Below are positions 50,851 through 59,457 of a stretch of 64,000 nucleotides of DNA, one piece after another. A model generated the notes under the pieces. That model was given only the letters and a program-made list of their open reading frames with translations. It ran no database searches and was not told the origin of the DNA. Made by a program: the position numbers and the translations under genes. This stretch comes from Thecamonas trahens ATCC 50062 (Eukaryota > Apusozoa > Apusomonadida > Apusomonadidae), in contig NW_013657640.1 of assembly GCF_000142905.1 (NCBI RefSeq), positions 86,007 through 150,006 on the forward strand. The letters are read 5' to 3'. The stretch's first letter is position 1. Each line of letters starts with the position of its first letter.

Positions 50851-51110
50851 TCTCGCTCAGGCTCCTCCACGCGGTCTGTCCGTCAGAGCCTCCGAGTCGT
50901 GTGTGTGTGTGCCTCCACTGTCAGTCGAGACTGGTGCCGCCGGCGGGGCCACACGCCCAGGCGCGCCGCGCCACGCCACGCCCGGTCGCTGCCTAGCAGT
51001 CGTCGGCCCGCCAGCCAGCCAGCGGTCGGCCATCCATCGTCTCCATCGCCCATCACCGCCGACACCTTGCCGCCCCTCGCCACGCCACCACTCTCTCTCC
51101 AGCACACGGC
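50851..51110. other. Divergent promoter region (SLC25-like / DDX56)
   Basis: 260-bp spacer between start codons of the carrier gene (-) and the helicase gene (+), with no other gene. Presumed bidirectional promoter; no specific element recognised. Confidence 0.45.
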
Positions 51111-52299
51111 ATGGCATCCACCGAGCTCGAGGGCACCGTGTCGGGCTTTAGCACCTTTGGCCTCGACGTCGAGCTCGAGCAGGCGCTGCTCGACCTTGGG
51201 TACACAACGCCGTCGTCGGTCCAGGTCCAGGCCATCCCGCTCATCCTGGACGGGCGCGACGTGCTGGCCCGGGCACGGACAGGGTCCGGCAAGACCGTTG
51301 CCTATCTCGCGCCGCTCATCCAGCGGGTGCTGCTGCACAAGGCGGTGGCGCTCGAGTCCGGGACCGAGCCTGCGCGTGGCTCCATCAAGGGCCTGGTCCT
51401 GGTCCCCTCGCGCGAGCTCTGCCGGCAGGTCTACGACGTCGTCTCGCAGCTCACCGTCCACTGCCCGCAGCGGATCTCGTTCTACCAGGTCGGCTCCGAC
51501 GACACGCTCAAGTCGACCCGGCTCCTTGGCGCCTTGCCCGACGTCCTCATTGGCACTCCGTCGCGTGTCCTCCTCCTCGCCCCGCTCCTCAATCTGGCCG
51601 ACAGCCTGCTGCAAGTCGCTGTCGACGAGGCCGATCTGCTGCTCTCGTATGGCTACGAGGCCGACATGAAGGCTCTTCTCGGCCACTTTCCACGCATTGT
51701 TCAGACCGTGCTTATGTCGGCCACGCTCTCGGACGACGTCCTTGCCCTCCGTGAGCTCCTCCTCAACAAGCCCGTCGTCCTCCGTATCGGTGAGGACGAC
51801 GCCTCGGGCATGTCCGCCAGCTCGCTCAAGCAGTTTTACATCTACGTCGACGAAGAGTCCAAGTACCTGCTCCTCTACTCACTCCTCAAGCTCCGCGTCA
51901 TCAAGGGCAAGGTTCTCATCTTTGTCAACTCGGTCGACCGCTGCTACAAGACAAAGCTCTTCCTCGAGCGCTTCTCGCTCCGCTGCGCTGTCCTCAACGC
52001 CGACCTCCCGCTCAACTCGCGCTACTCGGTAGTGACGCAGTTTGGCAAGGGTATGTTTGACTACCTCATCGCCACGGACAAGGCGACTGTCATGCCGGTC
52101 CAGCCGACGAGCGAGTCCAAGCCGGAGGCCAAGACCAAGACCAAGACCAAGATCAAGGCCAAGACCAAGACCAAGGCAAAGGCAAAGGCAAAGGCTAAGG
52201 CCTCTGGCTCCAGCTCCGGCTCGGGCTCCGACTCTGGCGGCTCTGCTTCTGGATCGGCCTCGAACTCGGCCGCCGGCTCTGGCTCTGGCTCTGACTCTG

Positions 52300-52354
<55 letters not shown>

Positions 52355-53114
52355 CTCTGCCTCGGATGGCTCCGGCTCGGGCTCCGGCTCGGACGCCCCG
52401 CCGGCCAAGAAGGCCAAGGCCACGTCTGGCAAGGCCAAGACGACCAAGAGCAACCTGGATGAGGACGAGATCGGTGTCTCGCGTGGAATCGACTTTAAGG
52501 AGGTCGACACCGTCATCAACCTCGACTTTCCTAACAGCGTTGAGACGTACATCCACCGGATCGGGCGGACGGCTCGCGGCGGTGCCGCAGGCTCCGCTCT
52601 TTCGATGGTTTCGTCGCGCGACAAGCAAACGCTTGAGCGCCTCCGCGGCGAGCTTGCCCGTGAGTCTGCCACCGCCAAGAGCAACCCCGAGACCCGGAAG
52701 CGCATGGCGCGCGGCGAGCTCGATCTCCAGGCGTACAACTTTGACCTCAAGCGCATTGTCCAGTTCCAGTACCGCGTTCGCAACGTTCTCATGTCCATCA
52801 CCAAGAAGACCGTCAAGGATGCACGTATTGCCGAGATTCGCAACGAGATCGTCAACTCGGACAAGCTCCAGGCTCACTTTGAGGACAACCCCACTGATCT
52901 CGATGCCCTCAAGCACGACGTCGTCCTCAACCCGCAGGCCGTCAACAAGGGGCTGGCCAAGATCCCGTCGTATTTGCTCTCGTCTACTGAGCTGCAAATG
53001 CTGCACAAGGAGGCCGACGCCATCGCCGTCCGCAAGAACAAGGGCGTCAAGCGCCGCGTCTCCAAGAATAAGCGCAAGCGCCGCGGTGACCCGCTCAAGC
53101 GTAAGCGCAGGTAA
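51111..53114 (+). CDS. DDX56: DEAD-box RNA helicase DDX56/Dbp9
   Basis: 667 aa. DEAD-box motifs in order: ARTGSGKT (I), VPSRELCRQ (Ia), GTPSR (Ib), [13 protein letters not shown] (II, with the DDX56-specific continuation), SATL (III), FVNSVDRC (IV), [11 protein letters not shown] (V) and [10 protein letters not shown] (VI). Between FDYLIATD and GVSRGIDF, where DDX56 has a short insert, there is a 130-residue low-complexity insertion of Lys-Thr then Ser-Gly repeats encoded by GGCTCT hexanucleotides. The C-terminus is Lys/Arg-rich. Dbp9/DDX56 works in the nucleolus in 60S ribosomal subunit assembly. Convergent with the channel gene (68 bp). Confidence 0.93.
52273..52363 (+). repeat. (GGCTCT)n hexanucleotide repeat inside DDX56
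   Basis: A nearly uninterrupted GGCTCT tract coding for Gly-Ser dipeptides within the helicase insertion. Length variation would not shift the frame. Confidence 0.85.
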
Positions 53115-53182
53115 AGCAAGATCGTGCCCTCCCGCCTCCTTTCCGCTCAATCCGCGGCAGGGCGCCGCCAGTTGCCGACACA

Positions 53183-55079
53183 TCACGTGTCAAAAGCCTC
53201 AAATAGCGTCCACGACGCAAGAAGCTGCAGCTCTTGAAACTCACGATGCACTTCTTGCAGCTGCTGCATGTCCTGCAGGTAGTGGAAGAGCGTGTCGCGC
53301 GGCCAGAGCGTTTCCAGCTCACCGGCGGTGAGACCCTGGAGGTTGGCAGCAATGTGTGCTTCCCATCCCAGGCCCTCTTCGCGGTTGGTGAGGAGGAATG
53401 AGTTGACCCGCTGCACGATCGAGTCGAGTGTCGCGTTGGACGTCGCCAGCGAGCGGTTCGACGGCCTGCGGCGAAGGCCCGAGTTGGCGCGCGAGAGCCC
53501 GCCCGGCGACGCCAGCGTTGTGTTGGGCAGGCTCGAGTCGTCCTCAGTGGACGACTCACCGTCAGTGCCTACCGGCGATGCGGCTCGCGATGAGCCGCGC
53601 GAGACCGGCCCAACGCCGCCGGCGCCTGGCGCCCCGGCCGGCGCCCCGCCTCCGGGCGGCGAGTGCAGCGCCGACTTTGCGCCTGCCGACGCACCAGCAC
53701 CTGCCACCCCAACGCCAAGGTTCGGGCTTTTGGTGGCGCCCTTGGCCATCGCCGTGTTGTACGTGTCGAGCTTCTTAAAGTACCGCCGGATCGAGCGCTT
53801 CTTTTGCGGGCCATCTTCTCCTCGTGCATCCGCTCCGATGCAATGGCAAAGTTCTTGACCATGACTCCCACAAAATGTTGCGAAAGGCAAAAGCGCCGAT
53901 GAAGACCCATGAGAGAAAGTACGTCGCCGTAATGAACCGCGGAATGATGAGTGCCACATCCTGGTGGATGAGATACCATTGGTCGAGCGTGATGAGCTGG
54001 AAGAGCGTGATGAGCGCGTTGCCCATGCCTCGGAACTTCTCCTGGTACTGCAGATCGCTCCGCTCCGACTCGGTGTACTCGGCAAAGAGGTAGATGCCAG
54101 CGACGGCGTAGATGTACGCCACAAGGCCGAGCAGAATCATGATGAACGACATCGAGTTGAACGCCTGGAGCGTCGTCTCCACGATGATTCGGATGCCTGT
54201 AAAGTGGACCAGGAGCTTGAGCGCTCGCAGGACGCGGAGAAGCCGCAACTGCTTGGCAACCACCGCAAACTTGCGCGACGACGCCGATGAGCCCGAGAGG
54301 AAGAACGGGAGAACTTCCGGCACCGCCGAAAGGAGCGTGACCAGAAAGTCAAAGACGTTCCATCCCGACTGCCAAAACTTCATGAACGAGTCGATCCACT
54401 TGAGCCCGATCTCCAGGAGAAAGACGTAGAGCGCAAAGAGATCGAGAAAGTACAGGATGCGGAGTGTGAGCCAGTACTCGCTTTCGTTCTCGCTCAGCTC
54501 GGCCTGGACGCCGAGCACGACTGCGTTCATGAGGATGACGCCCAGAATGAGCCACTCAAAGTAGTGGTGCGTCACGATCCAGTGCGCCCACAGGCCGAGC
54601 GGTGGCGAGTTGACGTTCTTCAGCCGCGTCATTCGCTTGTCCTGGAACTTCTTGAACTCGCCCTCCTTGTCCGGCCGCCGCTTAAAATGCTTGAACTTGA
54701 CCATCTGGTGCGGCGTCTCCTTCAGCACCTTGGTGAACGTCCGGTTTCCGCCCGGCTCGAGCACGCCAGCCTCGGCTGCTCGCGCATCGAGCGATGCCAT
54801 CTCCACTCCGCGCCCACTCCCACTCCCACCGCCACCGCCGACGACGTCCTCGTCTTCGTCGGGCGCCGGGAAGAGCGAGCCTGCGTCAAAGACCGGCGCG
54901 TGCGAGCTCTGCGTCTGCTCCAGGTTCTCCAGCAGCCGGAACTCCTCGATCAGCTTGTCGCGGAAGACAGAGGCTCTCGTCGAGATGTCGTTGAACGTGT
55001 GCTTCTCCTTCTTGGCCTTGACCTTGGCCTCGGCCTGCTCCTCATGCGCCCGGTGGACTCCCGAGGCAATGGCTGCCAT
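53183..55079 (-). CDS. CatSper-like six-TM voltage-gated cation channel, two apparent frameshifts
   Basis: 632 aa after adding one base at each of two homopolymers (AAAA 53872-53875 and TTTT 53802-53805 on +). A cytosolic N-terminus of about 160 residues precedes S1 (HYFEWLILGVILMNAVVLGV). S4 carries regularly spaced Arg/Lys (KQLRLLRVLRALKLL). The pore reads FQLITLDQWYLIHQD, matching the T-x-D-x-W filter of CatSper subunits. S6 continues AFAFRNIFVGVMVKNF across the first frame change. The C-terminal tail (about 250 residues) has a Gly/Ser-rich stretch and a coiled-coil-like end (HYLQDMQQLQEVHREFQEL). One four-fold subunit of a Ca2+-permeable flagellar channel is the likely role. Confidence 0.78.
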
Positions 55080-55782
55080 GCCCTCGCCACTACACCTGAC
55101 GAGCCGAGCCGAGTCTTTGCCTGCTTGCCCGGCCCGCAGCCACCCCCCCCCCCCCCCCCCCTTCCGCTCCACTCAATTCGGCTCTTAACCTTTACGGTAC
55201 GGAATCGACAAACTTGTCCATCGCACAAGCCGCGCTCCGCAACGTCCATCGATCGCGGTAAAAGAGAAGTACAAGGTGTTGATGGCTGCTGTGGCCACTG
55301 GTGGGCTACAACAGAACACAGTCGGCGATGCAGAGATGGACGCCGCACGCGGCGCAAAAGGTCCGCGGCCGCGATCGCTTACCATGAAGCCCCCGGCAGG
55401 CGGGGCAGTCACGGCGTACGGCGGCTTGTTGGGGAAAGCGGTGATGACGAGCAGTCGCTGCAGAGGGACGTTTCCGCTTGCGCGAGGTCGTTGAGTCTGG
55501 AAGACGAGAGCAGGTTGCCAGGAAGCGGCACTCGATCGAGTTCTTGCACGCGAGAACAGCGAGATCGCCGCCCACGTTGCACACAAGAGCGTCGCCAGAA
55601 CAAGCGTCGGGCGGCAGGACCCACGTGCGAGCCACGCATCGGGCGCGCCTCTTATTTCAAGCCGCAGGCTGAGCAGGCGTCGCGCAGCGTCGGCTGGTGA
55701 CCTGGAAGTCAAGCATCATCAAGTTGTTCACTTTGAGACGCGCGACAACGCGTCCGAACAACCGTGTACCGGTAAGGGCTAT
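55080..55782. other. Intergenic region with possible piggyBac-type remnant
   Basis: Upstream of the channel gene. Contains a poly-C run (about 55143-55160), a TTAA at about 55187 and, on the minus strand, a Cys-rich ORF described separately. No other gene seen. Confidence 0.45.
55306..55635 (-). pseudogene. Cys-rich ORF resembling the piggyBac transposase C-terminal zinc finger
   Basis: The frame has no convincing ATG and is open only from an upstream TGA. Its end reads RRDCPACRGLHGKRSRPRTF followed by CAACGVHLCIADC. The spacing C-x2-C...FC-x2-C-x3-LC-x3-C matches the zinc finger that ends piggyBac-type transposases (CxxC...YCxxCxxxLCxxxCF). It stops two residues later without the usual CFxxYH end. 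No transposase catalytic domain is present nearby, so at best it is a decayed fragment or a domesticated finger. Confidence 0.35.
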
Positions 55783-57105
55783 TCACCACAGCGAGTCAAA
55801 GTCGCCGTCATACCGCACAGGCCCGGAATGGCCGCCGCTTGTAGGGGCCGGCGGCGCCGCAATCTGAACCCGCTTGGACGGAAAGGTGCTGCCGCCGACA
55901 GAAGATGGTGGCGGGACGAGCTTCTTGCCGCCAGCAGCTGCAGGCGCGACTTTGACCGCACCGGCTGCCTTCTTGACGGGGGCCGGCGGCGTCGGCGCCG
56001 AGGCCGCCGGCATGGTGGCGGCAAGCGCGGGCGCGCCGCCGGGCAGGCTCCCATCGACGTTCGGCAGCCGCCAGTCGATCGGGTCGAGGCCGCGCTTGGC
56101 AAGAAAGGCGTTGGCCTTGCCAAAGTGGTTGCAGCCAAAGTAGCCGCGGTAGGCCGAGAGTGGGGACGGATGGACCGACTTGAGGACGCAGTGCTTGGAG
56201 GTCGACACAATCTTACCCTTGCTCTGCGCATATGAGCCCCACAGAAGAAAGACCAGGCCAGTCCGGTGCTTGTTGAGCGCCGCAATGACGGCGTCAGTAA
56301 ACTGCTCCCAGCCCATCTTCTGGTGCGAACCAGCGTCGCGGGCCCGGACGGTGAGCATCGAGTTGAGGAGGAGGACGCCCTGCTTGGCCCACGACTCGAG
56401 GCACCCGTTGTCGGGCTTGGCAAAGCTCTCGTACTCGGCCTCAAGCTCCTTGAAGATGTTCTTGAGCGACGGCGGCGGCGGGACGCCGTGCCGGACCGAA
56501 AAGCACAGGCCGTGTGCCTGCCCGGGCCCGTGGTACGGATCCTGGCCGAGAATGACGACCTTGACCTTGTCAAACGGAGTAAAGCCAAAGGCGTTGAAGA
56601 CCTCGGCCGCCGGCGGGAAGATCCGCCGCCCGCTCACGGCCTCGCGCCGCAGCTTGGCTTGCAGTGCAAGCCAATACGGCTTGTCGAACTCGCGGCCGAG
56701 CCGCTTGGCCCACGACTCGTCGAGCGCAAGCTCCATGTTTCCGAAAAAGTCCTCGGCCAGCGCCGCCTTGATCGCCCGCTTGCGCAGCGCCGCCCGACGC
56801 TTCGCCTGCACCGCCTCGTGCTGCGTCTCGCTCAGCCCTGAGTTTGGGTTGTGCGGCTCGTCGGCTGGGAGCGACGCCTCGAGCGCCGCCCACCGCGAGC
56901 CGCACCCGGCCGCCGCTGCATGGCCGCCGCCATGTCCGCCATGCCCACTGCCCCAGCCCCCGCTGCTTCCGGGCTCCGGAAAGTCGGACCGCTGCCGCTT
57001 CGACGCGCCCAGGGATGCCGGATGCGCCGTCTCACGCCCGCGCTTGCGCGAGCCGCCGCCAGCCCCGCCCGCCGGCGGGCCGAAGAACGACGTAATGGAC
57101 TGCAT
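55783..57105 (-). CDS. UNG: Uracil-DNA glycosylase (family 1) with N-terminal PIP box
   Basis: 440 aa from MQSITSFFGPP (57105), an N-terminal PCNA-interacting (PIP) box of the Q-x2-I-x2-FF type, as in nuclear UNG2. Basic Arg/Lys and Gly/His-rich sequence leads to the catalytic domain (about 115-335). Motifs: GQDPYHGPGQAHGLCFSV (water-activating Asp), LLLNSMLTVRARDAGSH and HPSPLSAYRGYFGC (catalytic His and the DNA-intercalating loop). About 100 C-terminal Ala/Pro-rich residues extend past the usual end. It removes uracil from DNA in base excision repair at replication forks. Confidence 0.95.
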   Translation of the reverse strand: MQSITSFFGPPAGGAGGGSRKRGRETAHPASLGASKRQRSDFPEPGSSGGWGSGHGGHGGGHAAAAGCGSRWAALEASLPADEPHNPNSGLSETQHEAVQAKRRAALRKRAIKAALAEDFFGNMELALDESWAKRLGREFDKPYWLALQAKLRREAVSGRRIFPPAAEVFNAFGFTPFDKVKVVILGQDPYHGPGQAHGLCFSVRHGVPPPPSLKNIFKELEAEYESFAKPDNGCLESWAKQGVLLLNSMLTVRARDAGSHQKMGWEQFTDAVIAALNKHRTGLVFLLWGSYAQSKGKIVSTSKHCVLKSVHPSPLSAYRGYFGCNHFGKANAFLAKRGLDPIDWRLPNVDGSLPGGAPALAATMPAASAPTPPAPVKKAAGAVKVAPAAAGGKKLVPPPSSVGGSTFPSKRVQIAAPPAPTSGGHSGPVRYDGDFDSLW

Positions 57106-57387
57106 GCTCTGCCTGCTGCTGCCGATCAACACGCCCTGCAAACGGTGTCTCTACTTGCTCTCTCTGCGTCTGCACCGGCGCTTCGAGTGCCGATGGTTGC
57201 CGAGTGCGGTGTGCCGGGCCCGTGCGGCATCGTGCCTGGCCGACCTCCCGTGGCTGACGTCCCCTGGCTGCGCTATCCGCCGTAGATTCTACCTCCGTTG
57301 GCGCCCGCGGACCAACCGGTGCCCAGCCGCAGCCAGTCCCTCCCCCTCCCCCTTCGTCACCAGGACTCCTCTCTCCTCTTTCACACC

Positions 57388-58299
57388 ATGCTCCGCTGCA
57401 TCGCCACGCTGACTGCCACCGCGGCGCCACGGCTCGGGGCCGCCAGCTGCCGCGCGGTGACGACGGCTGCGGGCGAGTCGGAGCCGCTGGTGGTGGTCAC
57501 GACGAGGGACAATGGCGTGGCGTCACTCGAGCTCAACGCGCCGGCATCGCTCAACGCGCTGACGGTGGCCATGGGCGGCGAGTTTACGGCTGCCGTCCGC
57601 GAGCTCAGCGCAGACGAGGCTGTGCGGGCGGTGGTGGTGACCGGGCGCGGACGGGCGTTCTCGGCCGGCGGCGACCTGGCCTTTCTCCACGAGCGGACGC
57701 AGGACAACCCGGTCTCCAACACGGCGCACATGATGGCCTTCTACCGAGCCTTCCTCGCCGTCCGCGACCTGCCTGTCCCGGTCATTGCCGCCATCAACGG
57801 CCACGCCGTTGGCGCCGGCTGCTGCTTTGCGCTCGCCGCAGACATGCGCCTCGTCCACGACGCCGCAAAGGTCGGCTTCAACTTTGTTCGCCTCGGCCTG
57901 CACCCGGGCATGGGCTGCACCCACACGCTACCGGCTCTGGTCGGCCCGCAGCGCGCCGCACGACTCCTGCTCTCTGGCGATCTAGTCTCTGGGGCCGAGG
58001 CCGTCGACCTTGGCCTTGCTAACGAGCTGGTGACAGCGCCCGAGGATCCGGCTGCGGGCATCCGGTCCACCTTTGACGCAGCCCTCGCACTTGCCGCCGA
58101 TCTCGCCGCCAACACCTCGCCCGAGGCCTCGCGGACTCTAACTCGCACCCTTCGCAACGCCGCAGATGTCGGCCTCGACGCCGCGCTCGCCCGCGAGGCT
58201 GATTGCCAGGCCCACTCGTACGCCTCACTCGACTTTCAGCAGCGGCTCGCCGACATGCGGGCTGCCACCTCGTCCAAGGCCAAGGCCAAGCGCGCCTAA
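57388..58299 (+). CDS. Enoyl-CoA hydratase/isomerase, probably mitochondrial
   Basis: 303 aa. The N-terminus MLRCIATLTATAAPRLGAAS is Arg/Ala/Ser-rich without acidic residues, as in a mitochondrial transit peptide. Crotonase-fold blocks: LELNAPASLNAL, VVVTGRGRAFSAGGDL (oxyanion hole), VIAAINGHAVGAGCCFALAADMR and VGFNFVRLGLHPGMGCTHTL. The LGLHPG position suggests hydratase or isomerase activity, but the exact substrate is unclear. It acts on CoA thioesters of fatty or amino-acid catabolism. Divergent from UNG (282 bp), convergent with the next gene (16 bp). Confidence 0.88.
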   Translation: MLRCIATLTATAAPRLGAASCRAVTTAAGESEPLVVVTTRDNGVASLELNAPASLNALTVAMGGEFTAAVRELSADEAVRAVVVTGRGRAFSAGGDLAFLHERTQDNPVSNTAHMMAFYRAFLAVRDLPVPVIAAINGHAVGAGCCFALAADMRLVHDAAKVGFNFVRLGLHPGMGCTHTLPALVGPQRAARLLLSGDLVSGAEAVDLGLANELVTAPEDPAAGIRSTFDAALALAADLAANTSPEASRTLTRTLRNAADVGLDAALAREADCQAHSYASLDFQQRLADMRAATSSKAKAKRA

Positions 58300-58315
58300 G
58301 TCTAGCCGTCGATGC

Positions 58316-59116
58316 CTAAAACATGAGTCCCTTGCCCTTGCTCGTTGCTGCGCCGCCAAACAGCGGCGGCGGCGCAGCAGCCTCGAACACAGCCTCGACC
58401 GCGCCCGCGCCCGTTCCGACCCGCGCTGTCGCCGCCCCGGTCTCGTCCTCGGCGGCGGCAAAGGCCATGGCGAGCTGCGGGCCCGGTGTGCCATTGTCGC
58501 GCGTCACTCGTGCCACTATCCCACCATCTGGTGCCTCGATGTCGACGGTGAAGCTCCCGTGCGCGGCCGGCGCGCCGTCGTTAACCTCTGCCGCCACCCG
58601 CAGCGCGTCGTCGGGGACCGCGGCCGTGTCGGCGGCGCCGGCATCGGCCAGCAGCTTCGGGAGAGCCTCGCCAGCCATTACCCACCGCGAGTCCGAGAGG
58701 GTGACCAGCTTGAGCTCCGGCGCAGTGTACGCGCCAGCACGATTCGCCACGCTGCCATCAGCCGCCAGCTCGACGCACAGCTTGGGCAGGGCCGGCAGCC
58801 ACTCGCGGAGGCAGAACAGGTTGTACTCTGCGCCGGCAGAGCCAGCGCCCACTCCGTGGACGGCACGGCACTCGGGTACACCAGCCAGCTCCATGGCGGT
58901 GTCCAACCCCCCAAGCGCTAGCGATGGCACCGCTGGGGCAATCCCGGCGACCGCCACCGGGCCTGGCGACGGCAGTCCGCACCGCGAGCACTCTGTTCGA
59001 CGCGCCCGGGCCGCTCCCCCGCCCGCCGCCCGCGCCCAGCCCCGCCTGCTGCTTGCCGCCACCGCCGCCATCACCGCTGCGCCCTGCCGCGCCATGCGTG
59101 CCCATGCCAGAGCCAT
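58316..59116 (-). CDS. Hypothetical 266-aa protein
   Basis: A continuous frame from the ATG at 59116 to 58316. The N-terminal 35 residues are basic and Ala-rich without Asp/Glu (MARQGAAVMAAVAASSRRGW), a possible mitochondrial targeting sequence. One CxxC (CSRC) lies near residue 45. The middle includes EYNLFCLREWLPALPKL. The C-terminus reads LAMAFAAAEDETGAATAR and ends SKGKGLMF. No family recognised. Its stop is 16 bp from the enoyl-CoA hydratase stop. The 5' end lies just inside the N gap, so upstream exons cannot be excluded. Confidence 0.55.
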   Translation of the reverse strand: MALAWARMARQGAAVMAAVAASSRRGWARAAGGGAARARRTECSRCGLPSPGPVAVAGIAPAVPSLALGGLDTAMELAGVPECRAVHGVGAGSAGAEYNLFCLREWLPALPKLCVELAADGSVANRAGAYTAPELKLVTLSDSRWVMAGEALPKLLADAGAADTAAVPDDALRVAAEVNDGAPAAHGSFTVDIEAPDGGIVARVTRDNGTPGPQLAMAFAAAEDETGAATARVGTGAGAVEAVFEAAAPPPLFGGAATSKGKGLMF

Positions 59117-59173
59117 TCCTGCTTTGCAGCTGCAATGACCAAGAAAGGTGTGTGGATAGCAGGCTGTAAAGAG

Positions 59174-59388
59174 NNNNNNNNNNNNNNNNNNNNNNNNNNN
59201 NNNNNNNNNNNNNNNNNNNNNNNNNNNNNNNNNNNNNNNNNNNNNNNNNNNNNNNNNNNNNNNNNNNNNNNNNNNNNNNNNNNNNNNNNNNNNNNNNNNN
59301 NNNNNNNNNNNNNNNNNNNNNNNNNNNNNNNNNNNNNNNNNNNNNNNNNNNNNNNNNNNNNNNNNNNNNNNNNNNNNNNNNNNNNNNN
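59174..59388. other. Assembly gap of 215 N
   Basis: Run of N between the hypothetical gene (-) and the acid phosphatase gene (+). The flanks carry no repeat explaining it. Confidence 0.98.
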
Positions 59389-59457
59389 CCAGAACGTCAG
59401 CCACCACCGACAGACCCCTCCCTCTCCCTTCCCCTCGCCCAGCCCTCTCCATCCTCC

